From positions 124,001 through 188,000 of the forward strand of contig NZ_JBLFER010000002.1 of NCBI RefSeq assembly GCF_047345145.1: 64,000 nucleotides of DNA. The letters run 5' to 3'. A program made the position numbers and the translations under genes. Below the pieces are notes generated by a model that saw only the letters and a program-made list of their open reading frames with translations, had not been told where the DNA came from and ran no database searches. This document shows positions 34,201 through 42,649 of this stretch, piece by piece. Source of the stretch: Maribacter_C sp047345145. Its GTDB lineage: Bacteria > Bacteroidota > Bacteroidia > Flavobacteriales > Flavobacteriaceae. Every line of letters begins with the position of its first letter. The stretch's first letter is position 1.

Positions 34201-35202
34201 ATGTATGTAAAAAGAAATATTAGTTGGGGTATTATCATCCGATATGCATGGAAAAATTTACTTTTTTTCACCATTTATGGGTCTGCCATTTTTTGTGCCT
34301 ATTATTTTCTAGGGTGGACTCATATCAGTATTCCTTTTCAACCCTTGAGCGTAATCGGTATCGCGGTGGCTTTTTACATTGGTTTTAAAAATAGCCAGAG
34401 TTACGACCGATTTTGGGAGGGGCGTAAAATTTGGGGTGGTATCGTAAACTACTCCAGAACATGGGCGAATAACGTTTTGAGCTTTGTTGACGACACCCCA
34501 GAAACCAAGAGAATTTTGATTTATCGGCACATCGCCTGGATTAATGCCCTAAGAATTCAACTTCGTCAACCTTCAAGTTTTTCCATAAAAGAAAATAGAT
34601 CCGTTGAGAAGCTATTTGACCGTCATGGAGAACGAAATCCCGTTTGTGCGGGATTGGATTCATTTCTAAGCCCTGAAGAAGATGAGGATTTAGAAAACCG
34701 AAAAAATATAGCCACGCATTTGATTAAAAATCAAGGGCAGCACCTAAAGCAGCTTTTGAAGGATGGCAAAATAACAGAGTTTGACAAACAGGTGTTCCAT
34801 AGTAACTTGGAAGAAATGTATAATTTACAAGGAAAGTGCGAACGCATTAAAAACACACCTTTCCCGAGACAATATGCATACTTCAGTACGCTTTTCACAT
34901 GGATTTTTGTACTCCTTCTTCCCTTTGGTTTACTAAGTGTTTTTAAAACTCAGCTATCAGAAATCATCGAAACAACCCAATGGTGGTTGCTACCACTTAT
35001 GATTTTCTTTTCGGTTTTAATATCATGGATTTTTACTACTATGGAAAAAGTGGGAAGCAATAGTGAAGATCCCTTCGAGGGTCGAATAAATGATGTGCCA
35101 ATGACAGCGCTTTGCAAAACGATAGAAATCGATTTGCGAGACATGTTAGACGAAGATAACCTTCCTGAAAAAGTTAAAGCACAGGATAATATTCTTTACT
35201 AA
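34201..35202 (+). CDS. Bestrophin-family ion channel
   Basis: A 333-residue membrane protein of the bestrophin/RFP-TM (UPF0187) family. The diagnostic Y-I-G-F-K-N-S-Q-S-Y-D-R-F-W-E-G-R-K-I-W-G is at 60-80, after two membrane segments (about 24-42 and 46-64). Two more helices lie at about 228-248 and 260-280, and the acidic E-D-P-F-E-G segment follows. Prokaryotic members form pentameric anion or cation channels. The stop overlaps the start of the hydrolase gene (TAATG). Confidence 0.92.
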   Translation: MYVKRNISWGIIIRYAWKNLLFFTIYGSAIFCAYYFLGWTHISIPFQPLSVIGIAVAFYIGFKNSQSYDRFWEGRKIWGGIVNYSRTWANNVLSFVDDTPETKRILIYRHIAWINALRIQLRQPSSFSIKENRSVEKLFDRHGERNPVCAGLDSFLSPEEDEDLENRKNIATHLIKNQGQHLKQLLKDGKITEFDKQVFHSNLEEMYNLQGKCERIKNTPFPRQYAYFSTLFTWIFVLLLPFGLLSVFKTQLSEIIETTQWWLLPLMIFFSVLISWIFTTMEKVGSNSEDPFEGRINDVPMTALCKTIEIDLRDMLDEDNLPEKVKAQDNILY

Positions 35203-36164
35203 TGCCCATTGTTTCTTCTTCCTACAATCCGCCATTTTTGTTCAAAAACGGACATTTTTCAACGATTTATGCCGGAATTTGGCGAAAAATCGCTGATTTC
35301 GAGCAAAAACGTGAAAGAATCGATTTGCCAGATGGGGACTTTTTAGACCTTGATTGGAGCTTTTCAAATTCACCTTATCGCAAAGTTGCCATTCTAATCC
35401 ATGGACTTGAAGGCAACGCTCAGCGTGCCTATATAGCCGGAAGCGCCAAGCAACTCAATCAAAATAGATTTGATGTTTGTGCCATCAATCTTCGCACTTG
35501 CAGTGGTGAACAAAATCGATTATTTCGTTCCTATCATTCCGGTGCAACAGAAGATTTGGATGCCGTCATTCAACATATTTTAAGCAGTAAGAATTACAGT
35601 GAAATTTTTCTCAAGGGATTCAGTCTTGGTGGAAATCTGACATTGAAATATTTGGGCGAAGACAGAATTATTCCGAAAGAAATCAAAGCTGCAATGGCAG
35701 TTTCGGTTCCTTGTAGTTTATATAGCTCATGCCAGGAGTTGTTAAAGTCAAAAAATACTCCTTATGCGATCAGATTCAAAAAGAATTTAGTGGGTAAGCT
35801 GAAAGAGAAACAAAAATTCTTTCCGGAAAAAATTACCGACACTGATATCAAAAACGTGATTACCTTAAAGGATTTTGATGATGTCTATACCAGTAGGGCG
35901 CACGGTTTCAAAGATGCTTTGGATTACTATGAAAAGTGCAGTTGCCTTCAATTTCTACCAAACATTAAGACGCCTGCCCTTATTTTAAATGCTGCAAATG
36001 ATTCTTTTTTAGGTCCTGAATGTTTTCCCCATGAAGAAGCAAAAACCAACTCTCAACTTTATTTAGAGGTATCTAAATATGGTGGTCATGTGGGCTACTA
36101 TGGGTCAAAGAATATCACGTACAATGAAAAAAGAGTGATAAAGTTCTTTAACGAGGTCCAATAA
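35202..36164 (+). CDS. YheT-type alpha/beta hydrolase
   Basis: A 320-residue hydrolase of the YheT/ABHD1-3 (EMB8) family. Catalytic triad: Ser141 in G-F-S-L-G-G, Asp267 in A-N-D-S-F, His296 in G-G-H-V-G-Y. The oxyanion turn H-G-L-E-G-N is at 68-73. The opening P-P-F-L-F-K-N-G-H and N-L-R-T-C-S-G are family hallmarks. It likely cleaves an ester or acyl lipid in the cytoplasm; the substrate is unknown. It is translationally coupled to the bestrophin gene by a one-base overlap. Confidence 0.9.
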   Translation: MPIVSSSYNPPFLFKNGHFSTIYAGIWRKIADFEQKRERIDLPDGDFLDLDWSFSNSPYRKVAILIHGLEGNAQRAYIAGSAKQLNQNRFDVCAINLRTCSGEQNRLFRSYHSGATEDLDAVIQHILSSKNYSEIFLKGFSLGGNLTLKYLGEDRIIPKEIKAAMAVSVPCSLYSSCQELLKSKNTPYAIRFKKNLVGKLKEKQKFFPEKITDTDIKNVITLKDFDDVYTSRAHGFKDALDYYEKCSCLQFLPNIKTPALILNAANDSFLGPECFPHEEAKTNSQLYLEVSKYGGHVGYYGSKNITYNEKRVIKFFNEVQ

Positions 36165-36202
36165 TTTTAGCTATTCCTTATCTTAGTCGGGAAAACAATC
36201 AG

Positions 36203-36223
36203 ATGCTGAAACAAGTTCAGCAT
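36203..36223. repeat. Short palindromic repeat upstream of the cytochrome gene
   Basis: ATGCTGAA, ACAAG, TTCAGCAT: a perfect 8-bp stem just before the cytochrome start. The shape and place match the dispersed palindromic elements of Bacteroidota genomes. Confidence 0.6.
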
Positions 36224-36238
36224 GAAAATTCAGCATAC

Positions 36239-36715
36239 ATGAAAAAAATATTGAGCGTATTAGCGATTGGTGCATTAATTGCCAGTTGTGGTGAAAAAAA
36301 GGAAGAAAAAAAAGACGGGTTTGAAATGAACCGTACCAAAAAAGAAGTAAAAGCAGAAGCTGCCGAAGGAGTTCCTGTTGATATGGATAATGATGGTGTC
36401 GGACCTTTTAAAGATATTACCTTTTCAGATGATATTGACGCGGAATTAGCTGCAGCTGGTGAGGCGAAATACAGTGCAATTTGCACCGCTTGTCATATGG
36501 CAGAGCAGCGTATGATTGGCCCTGCACTTAAAGGTGTTTATGAAAAAAGAAGTCCGGCTTGGGTAATGAACATGATTAAAAATCCTGACGGAATGTTAAA
36601 AGAAGATCCTATTGCAAAAGCCTTGTTGAAAGAGTATAATAATGCTATTATGTTGAATCAGAATTTGACTGATGATGAGACTAGAGCAGTAGCCGAGTAT
36701 TTGAGAACCCTTTAG
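36239..36715 (+). CDS. Periplasmic c-type cytochrome lipoprotein
   Basis: A 158-residue protein from the ATG at 36239; an in-frame Met at 36203 lies in the palindrome and would break the signal peptide. Lipobox: I-A-S-C (C17). After a Lys/Glu-rich linker comes one cytochrome c domain with heme site C-T-A-C-H (82-86), the G-P-A-L-K-G loop and a late Met axial-ligand candidate in N-A-I-M-L-N. A monoheme electron carrier anchored to a membrane, probably serving a periplasmic oxidoreductase or terminal oxidase. Monocistronic, with a terminator at 36735. Confidence 0.9.
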   Translation: MKKILSVLAIGALIASCGEKKEEKKDGFEMNRTKKEVKAEAAEGVPVDMDNDGVGPFKDITFSDDIDAELAAAGEAKYSAICTACHMAEQRMIGPALKGVYEKRSPAWVMNMIKNPDGMLKEDPIAKALLKEYNNAIMLNQNLTDDETRAVAEYLRTL

Positions 36716-36734
36716 AGCTTAAAACTTTTATAAA

Positions 36735-36769
36735 AATGCCATTTCCTGCCCATTAGGAAGTGGCATTTT
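36735..36769 (+). terminator. Hairpin terminator after the cytochrome gene
   Basis: AATGCCATTTCCT, 7-nt loop, AGGAAGTGGCATT then TTTC; a 13-bp stem with one G-U pair. T-rich on both sides, so possibly bidirectional. Confidence 0.8.
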
Positions 36770-36892
36770 CATTTCAACAGATTGTGGTTGTCGTTGCAAT
36801 TAACATTACCATCTGTATTTTTAACAAAATTTTATCCTCCTTTTTCTTTTTGCATCGTCTTTCTAATAAACAGACCTTAAAATCAATCTATT

Positions 36893-37027
36893 ATGAAAGA
36901 TGTGCAGATTATGATAAAAGATGAGAGTCTAACCGAGAAAAAAAACAAACGATTTCAAAAACGAATTTCGTTACGATATTGGATGGGATGGGGAGGTGGT
37001 TATAGTTCTTCCAAAAAGAAACCGTAG
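36893..37027 (+). CDS. Small basic protein, 44 residues (hypothetical)
   Basis: An ATG at 36893 opens 44 codons to the TAG at 37025. The peptide is strongly basic in the middle (K-K-N-K-R-F-Q-K-R) and ends R-Y-W-M-G-W-G-G-G-Y-S-S-S-K-K-K-P. The aromatic-glycine tail is not what noise usually looks like, but no family is recognised. It lies between the cytochrome terminator and the convergent SulP gene, with about 120 bases of AT-rich leader. Could be a small nucleic-acid-binding or regulatory peptide; this is speculation. Confidence 0.4.
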   Translation: MKDVQIMIKDESLTEKKNKRFQKRISLRYWMGWGGGYSSSKKKP

Positions 37028-37036
37028 ACACTTCTA

Positions 37037-38665
37037 CTATAATTCCCAAATATTAAAAGGACGTGTGATTTCCGAATCTCCATCCTTTTTTATTTTATCT
37101 ACAACCACTTTGTAAGTTGGATCTTCCAACACATTAACATCTATAATTTCATCCGCATTTTCAAGAAGACGAATGCAATCTTTACTTAAATGTTTTAAAT
37201 GAATTTTCTTCTTAGCTTTTGCATAACGTTCCGTCAATTTATTTAAAGCTTCAATACCTGACATATCAGCTACACGACTTTCCTGAAAATCGATAATCAC
37301 CTCTTCAGGGTCGTTTTGAATATCAAACTTTTCAGCAAAAGCTGTCGTTGAACCAAAGAATAGTGGGCCGAATATTTCGTAGTGCTTTATTCCGTCATCA
37401 TCAATATACTTTCTTGCACGAATACGTTTTGCATTTTCCCAAGAATACGCCAATGCAGAAATAATAACTCCCAATAAAACAGCAATCGCAAGATTATGTG
37501 TAATTGCAGTAATCAAGGTAACCAACACCATTACTATAACATCTGAATTTGGCATTTTTCGAAAGGTTTTAAAACTTGCCCATTCAAAAGTTCCTATGGC
37601 AACCATAAACATCAAACCTACCAAAGCAGCCATTGGTAATCGCTCGATTAGGCTTGAACCGAACATGATAAAAACGAGTAGCATTACTGCAGCCGTGATT
37701 CCTGATAAACGGGCGCGCGCTCCAGAAGAGGTATTAATTAAACTTTGTCCAATCATTGCACAACCACCCATACCTGATAAAAACCCTGAAAGGATATTTG
37801 CTGTCCCTTGAGCGACACATTCTTTATTTCCGCTGCCTCTCGTTTCAGTGATTTCATCAATTATGTTCAAAGTCAATAGACTTTCGATTAATCCTACTCC
37901 GGCAACGATTCCTGCATAGGGAAGAATTATCCAAAGTGATTCTAATGTATATGGAATCTGCGGAATGGATATTGGCGGAAATCCACCTTTAATGGTCTCT
38001 CCTGCACCCATAGTATCTGCCACGGTCAAGGTATCAACTCCAAAACCGATAACAATCGCTGAAACTACTACAATAGCTACTAAAGAGGAAGGGACAGCTT
38101 TTGTCAATTTCGGAAGTCCCCAAATAATAAGCATTGTTAATAAGGTTAGTCCGAGCATGATGGCAAACGGAGTAGTTTCCAATAGTGATTCTGTTCCTTT
38201 TTGATAGAAATTCGGAAACTGCGCCATGAAAATGATAATCGCAAGTCCGTTTACAAACCCAAACATCACGGGATGCGGCACCAAGCGAATAAACTTGCCT
38301 AAGCGCAAAAGTCCGGCCCCTATCTGTAATAGTCCAGCAATAATAACTGTTGCAAAAACATAATTCAAAATTGTTTCTGGTTCTATTCCGGGAAAGTTTC
38401 GTTTTAATTCTAAAATCAATCCAACGAAAATAACCGCTACTGCTCCTGTTGCTCCTGAAATCATTCCAGGGCGACCGCCAAGTATTGAAGTTACTAAGGC
38501 CAAAATAAATGCAGCGTATAATCCCGTTAAAGGAGAAAAACCGGGAATCAAAGCAAAAGCGATGGCTTCTGGCACCAAGGCCAAAGCCACGGTCAAACCA
38601 GAAAGAATTTCTGTTTTGTAGTCTACTTTCTGTTTGAAATCGAAAAGATTCAAATACTTTTTCAT
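37037..38665 (-). CDS. SulP-family inorganic anion transporter
   Basis: A 542-residue SLC26/SulP protein. The membrane core (about 15-410) shows G-L-T-V-A-L-A-L-V-P-E-A-I-A-F-A, F-S-P-L-T-G-L-Y-A-A-F and G-M-I-S-G-A-T-G-A. A cytoplasmic STAS domain (about 430-525) has V-I-I-D-F-Q-E-S-R-V-A-D-M-S-G-I-E-A-L. Family members carry sulfate, bicarbonate or other anions; the substrate is unknown. The Ser-Gly of the STAS motif is present, which in relatives can be a regulatory site. Confidence 0.92.
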   Translation of the reverse strand: MKKYLNLFDFKQKVDYKTEILSGLTVALALVPEAIAFALIPGFSPLTGLYAAFILALVTSILGGRPGMISGATGAVAVIFVGLILELKRNFPGIEPETILNYVFATVIIAGLLQIGAGLLRLGKFIRLVPHPVMFGFVNGLAIIIFMAQFPNFYQKGTESLLETTPFAIMLGLTLLTMLIIWGLPKLTKAVPSSLVAIVVVSAIVIGFGVDTLTVADTMGAGETIKGGFPPISIPQIPYTLESLWIILPYAGIVAGVGLIESLLTLNIIDEITETRGSGNKECVAQGTANILSGFLSGMGGCAMIGQSLINTSSGARARLSGITAAVMLLVFIMFGSSLIERLPMAALVGLMFMVAIGTFEWASFKTFRKMPNSDVIVMVLVTLITAITHNLAIAVLLGVIISALAYSWENAKRIRARKYIDDDGIKHYEIFGPLFFGSTTAFAEKFDIQNDPEEVIIDFQESRVADMSGIEALNKLTERYAKAKKKIHLKHLSKDCIRLLENADEIIDVNVLEDPTYKVVVDKIKKDGDSEITRPFNIWEL

Positions 38666-38685
38666 GGTCTCCGAAATTAAGCTTG

Positions 38686-38693
38686 CAAAAATA
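38686..38693 (-). promoter_or_regulatory. -7 element for the SulP gene
   Basis: The minus strand reads TATTTTTG, a perfect match 21 bases before the ATG at 38665. Confidence 0.45.
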
Positions 38694-38783
38694 GGGCTTA
38701 TTGCATTCTTAAAGAGCCTATTACAGGTAAAATTCGATTGAATATGCAGTAGTTATTTTAAGACATAATGTTCTTCAGAACAT

Positions 38784-39695
38784 TTATCTGTACAAATCTC
38801 CTTGTAAATATTTCATACCCGAATCACAAACGACGGTTACAATCTTTTTCCCTTTTCCTAATATTTTTGCTCTTTGGATGGCGACCCATACATTGGCGCC
38901 TGAGGAAATTCCTCCAAATATTCCTTCTATCCGCGCCAATTTTCTCGCGGTCTCATATGCATCTTCATCTTTTACCGCTATTATTTGGTCCGCTAAATCT
39001 AATCTACATATTTCAGGTATAAAACCTGCTCCCATGCCTTCCAGTCTGTGAGTTCCCGAAGTACCTCCTCCAGACAATGCTCGTACATTAAAGGGTTCTA
39101 TTGGAATACATCTAATCTGAGGGATTTTGTTTTTGAAAATTTCGGAGTTGCCTGAAAAACATCCTCCAGTTCCTACTCCTGCTAGAAATTCATCTATTTC
39201 GCATCCCAATTCATCCATTATCTCTTCCGCCATTTTGTGATAGGCATTTCGATTATCTATATTTTTAAATTGGTTTGTATAAAATGTATTCGGTTGTTTG
39301 GCAATTTCTCGCACCCTTTCAAGGGCTGTATCAATAACATTCGCCGTGATTTTTCCGTTTGCGCTCGGAACTAATTCCAATGTCGCCCCGAATGCCCTCA
39401 TAGTTTGTAATTTTTCTTCAGCAAACGCATCTGATGAAACAAAATGAGCTTTATATCCTTTTGCTGAACATATCATTGCCAAGGAGCTTCCGGTGCTTCC
39501 TCCTGTATAATCGACAACAGTACCTCCTTTTTGTAGTTCACCTCTTCTTTCAGCCCCTTCTATCATGGAAAGAGCCATTCTGTCTTTCATGCTTCCGGTA
39601 GGGTTTGATCCTTCAAACTTTACATAGATTTCAGCGCTTTCCGAATCTACAAGTTTTTCAATCTTGATTAGTGGTGTATTTCCTATCCCCTTCAT
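38784..39695 (-). CDS. Cysteine-synthase-family PLP enzyme
   Basis: A 303-residue fold-type II PLP enzyme. The Schiff-base Lys is K37 in N-P-T-G-S-M-K-D-R. The Ser/Thr substrate loop T-G-G-S-T-G-S-S and the phosphate-binding G-T-G-G are present, and the C-terminus has C-D-S-G-M-K-Y-L. It may be an O-acetylserine sulfhydrylase or a related beta-replacing enzyme. The unusual point is its position as last gene of the alkylation-repair operon, overlapping alkB by one base (TAATG). Confidence 0.85.
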   Translation of the reverse strand: MKGIGNTPLIKIEKLVDSESAEIYVKFEGSNPTGSMKDRMALSMIEGAERRGELQKGGTVVDYTGGSTGSSLAMICSAKGYKAHFVSSDAFAEEKLQTMRAFGATLELVPSANGKITANVIDTALERVREIAKQPNTFYTNQFKNIDNRNAYHKMAEEIMDELGCEIDEFLAGVGTGGCFSGNSEIFKNKIPQIRCIPIEPFNVRALSGGGTSGTHRLEGMGAGFIPEICRLDLADQIIAVKDEDAYETARKLARIEGIFGGISSGANVWVAIQRAKILGKGKKIVTVVCDSGMKYLQGDLYR

Positions 39696-40300
39696 TATCT
39701 TTTCTCAATTGTTCTAAAAGTCAAATTCACCCTTGGTTTTGTAACCAATTTAGTTGGTGGAAGTCGATGTAACCAATTACTCTGAGTGGTGCCTTTCATG
39801 ACCAATAAACTTCCATGCTTTAGAACCAAATCTATTTTTTCCTTGGTTTCTTTATTTTTGAAGGAGAATTTTCTTTCGGCTCCAAAACTCAATGAGGCTA
39901 TCGCACCATGCTTCTTTAAGTCCTTCTCTCCATCACTGTGCCATGCCATGCCTTCACTTCCGTCATGGTAGAGATTTAAAAGGCAAGAATTAAATGCATC
40001 TCCTGTTTTTTGTTCAATCCTAGTTTTTAATTCCAGTAATTCTTGTGTCCAGTGTAATGCTCGTTTCGTAGTTTTTGAATAGGTATATTCAAAAGGTTCT
40101 TCAGCATACCAAGCCACTTTTCGTTTAGTTGTTATTTTTTTACCAAAAATGATTGCCTCGTCATTTCGCCATTCAATGGTCTTCAGCAATATTTCTAGAT
40201 AGTGCTTCGCTTCCGTTTGATTGAATATTTCTCCATAATAGTTGACTGTTCCATCCTTAGGAAGGAGGTTAATCGTTGCATCAATATCAAATAACTCCAT
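39695..40300 (-). CDS. alkB: AlkB-type DNA/RNA dealkylating dioxygenase
   Basis: A 201-residue Fe(II)/2-oxoglutarate dioxygenase that oxidatively removes alkyl groups such as 1-methyladenine and 3-methylcytosine. Metal ligands: H121 and D123 in A-W-H-S-D and H178 in N-W-L-H-R. The 2OG-binding Arg pair lies in K-P-R-V-N-L-T-F-R (R190, R196). It is closer to the short ALKBH2-like class than to E. coli AlkB. It overlaps the Ada zinc-domain gene by 14 bases and the cysteine-synthase-like gene by one, deep in an alkylation-repair operon. Confidence 0.93.
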   Translation of the reverse strand: MELFDIDATINLLPKDGTVNYYGEIFNQTEAKHYLEILLKTIEWRNDEAIIFGKKITTKRKVAWYAEEPFEYTYSKTTKRALHWTQELLELKTRIEQKTGDAFNSCLLNLYHDGSEGMAWHSDGEKDLKKHGAIASLSFGAERKFSFKNKETKEKIDLVLKHGSLLVMKGTTQSNWLHRLPPTKLVTKPRVNLTFRTIEKR

Positions 40301-40532
40301 CTTTCCATTTTTTATAATCCGTCTTCATACAATGTCCGCAAGGTCTAAAGTTATTTTGAAGAGCTTCCTTTTCGGAAATAAAGAAAACTCTATTCTCTCT
40401 CTTCATTCTTCGACCCGACTTACAATCAAGTTTACCATAAATTTTCAGATTTTTATTGCCTCCGAACACTATTACTTCTGCTTTTAATTTTGTTCTTAGT
40501 TTGGTATCTGATATGTCTTTATGCTGAATCAT
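40287..40532 (-). CDS. Stand-alone Ada metal-binding domain protein
   Basis: An 81-residue protein equivalent to the N-terminal zinc domain of Ada. Seen: Y-G-K-L-D-C-K-S-G-R-R-M (C37), V-F-F-I-S-E-K-E-A-L and F-R-P-C-G-H-C-M (C65, C68). Classical Ada has four zinc Cys, one of which accepts methyl groups from phosphotriesters; here the second Cys of the first pair is replaced (R41 region), leaving three. It could sense methyl phosphotriesters in another way or be a DNA-binding accessory. It lies between the PF09859-like oxygenase and alkB genes. Confidence 0.8.
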   Translation of the reverse strand: MIQHKDISDTKLRTKLKAEVIVFGGNKNLKIYGKLDCKSGRRMKRENRVFFISEKEALQNNFRPCGHCMKTDYKKWKDGVI

Positions 40533-40535
40533 AGC

Positions 40536-41249
40536 TTAACTAAGTGCATCGTGAAAAATAACGCCCATAGTATGCCTTTCCCCATGATGCAACTCACTAA
40601 CCCCGTGCTTCATATTTACTCTGTAATATCCTCTTTTCCCCTTTACAGGTCTAAAATTAGTGGTAAAAATGAGCATATCACCTTTTTTAGGCCTTAAAAC
40701 AATGGCTTTTGATTGTGCCCTAGGCGTCTGTTGGGTCATAACAAATTCACCACCTGCAAAATCGACATCAGGTTCATTTAAGAAAAATACGGTTTGAAGC
40801 GGGAAAAACACATCTCCGTATAAATCTTGGTGCAATGTGTTGAATCCGCCTTTGCCATATTTTAAAATTAGTGGTGTGGGTTTTAATTGATTGTTATCAT
40901 GACACTGCCCTTGCAATTCATTATATGATTTAGGGAATTGTTTATCAATTTTTAAAACCTTCATCCATAGATTAGCAATTGGGGCTAATTTTGGATATAC
41001 TTCTTCCCGTATGGTCTGAATTATTTTGGGCAAAGGATAGTCAAAATATTTGTACTCTCCCAAGCCAAAACGGTAGCGTTCCATGACTACTGTTTTTCGA
41101 TATCTATCTGGATTCTCGTACAAGTCAATAAGTTCTTGACATTGTTTTTCAGAAAGGACATTGGGAACAATCGCATATCCCTTTTCATGCATTTCTGATG
41201 TGACTTTCTGCCAATCTATTGCTGCTATTTTTGAACTTAAACTTTCCAT
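40536..41249 (-). CDS. 2OG-Fe(II) oxygenase of the DNA-damage (PF09859-like) family
   Basis: A 237-residue oxygenase from the Met at 41249; the longer ORF overlaps the regulator gene and is rejected. Metal triad: H140 and D142 in N-T-L-H-Q-D-L-Y-G-D, and H215 in M-K-H-G-V-S-E-L-H-H-G-E-R-H. The F-A-G-G-E-F-V and F-F-L-N-E-P core matches the family described as acting in oxidative repair of methylated DNA. Its place right after the AraC/MGMT fusion and before the Ada-zinc and alkB genes supports that role. Confidence 0.88.
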   Translation of the reverse strand: MESLSSKIAAIDWQKVTSEMHEKGYAIVPNVLSEKQCQELIDLYENPDRYRKTVVMERYRFGLGEYKYFDYPLPKIIQTIREEVYPKLAPIANLWMKVLKIDKQFPKSYNELQGQCHDNNQLKPTPLILKYGKGGFNTLHQDLYGDVFFPLQTVFFLNEPDVDFAGGEFVMTQQTPRAQSKAIVLRPKKGDMLIFTTNFRPVKGKRGYYRVNMKHGVSELHHGERHTMGVIFHDALS

Positions 41250-41253
41250 AAGG

Positions 41254-42096
41254 CTATCCGTTGATTTTTGCGGCTTCCCAACCGATGATAGCTGATTTTC
41301 GGGTGTTGCCCCACATATATCCACCTGAATTCCCCGATGATTGTATTACTCTATGGCAGGGAATTAAAAATGCAACGGGATTACTTCCAATAGCTGTTCC
41401 AATCGCTCTTGAAGCTTTGGGCTTATCAATTTTTTTAGCAATAGTACCATAAGTGGATAACTCGCCCATGGGTATTTTTAGTAGGGTTTCCCAAACTTTA
41501 AGTTGAAACGGAGTACCCGATAAATGCAATTTTATCTGGTCGAGTTTGCTCCAATCATGTCGAAAAATAAATAGTGCATTCTGCTGCGCTTTATCAACAA
41601 CTTGATTATAAATGGCATTTGGAAATCGTTTTTGCAATGTGGTAAATGCATCATTTTTGTCATCGAAGAAAGCTATATGGCAAATTCCTTTTGATGTAGA
41701 TGCTACAATGATATTCCCAAAAGGACTTTCTGCAAAACTGTAGCTTATCGATAGATTCTCTCCGCCGTTTTTATATTCTCCCGGGGTCATTCCTTCTATA
41801 CTAATAAATAAATCATGTAAGCGACTCGTACCAGAAAGGCCTGTTTGATGGGCAGTTTCAAACAATGTGGCTTGTTTATCTTTCAATACTTGTTTCGCAT
41901 ACTCGATGCTAATGTACTGCATAAACTTTTTCGGACTTACGCCCGCCCAGTCGGTAAATAAGCGTTGGAAATGAAAAGGGCTTAAATGCACACTTTCCGC
42001 AATGTCGTTTAAAGAGGGTTGCTCCTTAAAATTTGTCCTGATATAATCTATCGCTTCGGCAATGCGATTATAATTAATTTGTTCTTGCTCAGTCAT
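41254..42096 (-). CDS. AraC-type regulator fused to O6-methylguanine-DNA methyltransferase
   Basis: A 280-residue fusion. Residues about 8-108 are an AraC double HTH (I-A-E-S-V-H-L-S-P-F-H-F-Q-R-L-F). Residues about 115-278 are an MGMT domain with the acceptor C247 in I-P-C-H-R-V and the helix-turn-helix segment with Arg finger at K-A-S-R-A-I-G. The zinc-binding first Ada domain is missing but occurs as a separate gene two positions downstream. So this protein can repair O6-methylguanine; how it senses phosphotriesters is unclear. It heads the operon. Confidence 0.93.
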   Translation of the reverse strand: MTEQEQINYNRIAEAIDYIRTNFKEQPSLNDIAESVHLSPFHFQRLFTDWAGVSPKKFMQYISIEYAKQVLKDKQATLFETAHQTGLSGTSRLHDLFISIEGMTPGEYKNGGENLSISYSFAESPFGNIIVASTSKGICHIAFFDDKNDAFTTLQKRFPNAIYNQVVDKAQQNALFIFRHDWSKLDQIKLHLSGTPFQLKVWETLLKIPMGELSTYGTIAKKIDKPKASRAIGTAIGSNPVAFLIPCHRVIQSSGNSGGYMWGNTRKSAIIGWEAAKING

Positions 42097-42116
42097 TTTC
42101 TTTGAATTTTATGATA

Positions 42117-42124
42117 CAAACTTA
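42117..42124 (-). promoter_or_regulatory. -7 element of the alkylation-repair operon
   Basis: The minus strand reads TAAGTTTG, a perfect match 20 bases before the ATG at 42096. A TTTT 19 bases upstream is a 3-of-4 match to the -33 element. Confidence 0.55.
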
Positions 42125-42179
42125 TGTTGCTTTTGAAGGTCATAAAACCCGATTCTTGCTGAACTTTTTCTACAACTGA

Positions 42180-42617
42180 CTATTTTACCCAATAATCAAC
42201 AACAAATACTTTTTCTACAAAAGGCTGTAAACTTGCCACAAATTCTTGGTGTTTTGGATGAGGAGTATACACACTATCGCGATCTTTTGCTGAATGAAAA
42301 GTAAGCATATAACAATGGGTAAAGCCCTGATGGAAATTTTCAGGACTATCATTTAATCCCCATTCAAAATCTTTTATGACAGAAATATGATCTGGTAAGG
42401 CGTTAAAACTATCGTTTAACTTTTCGACATCAGCTTCACTTGCGTCATCATTAAATTTAAAAATTACCACATGTCTCAATAAATCTTCATTCTGTTTTTC
42501 CATTTTTTTAGATTCTACTATTTCTGGTTCCGCTTTTTTACTCTTATCATCTTGACAGGATATCTGTAAGAAAGCCCCAATTAAAATAATTGTGAATACT
42601 CTTTTTGCTTGTTCCAT
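42180..42617 (-). CDS. Dabb-domain lipoprotein
   Basis: A 145-residue protein with lipobox L-Q-I-S-C (C21), a Lys/Glu-rich linker and a Dabb (stress-responsive dimeric alpha/beta barrel) domain from about residue 47: R-H-V-V-I-F-K-F-N-D-D-A-S, W-G-L-N-D-S, H-C-Y-M-L-T-F, H-P-K-H-Q-E-F-V. Dabb proteins are usually small cytoplasmic dimers; the lipoprotein form points to the periplasm or outer membrane. The function is unknown. It lies between an SDR gene and the repair-operon promoter. Confidence 0.85.
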   Translation of the reverse strand: MEQAKRVFTIILIGAFLQISCQDDKSKKAEPEIVESKKMEKQNEDLLRHVVIFKFNDDASEADVEKLNDSFNALPDHISVIKDFEWGLNDSPENFHQGFTHCYMLTFHSAKDRDSVYTPHPKHQEFVASLQPFVEKVFVVDYWVK

Positions 42618-42649
42618 AGATTTTGTAAATGTTTTATATATTGATATTA

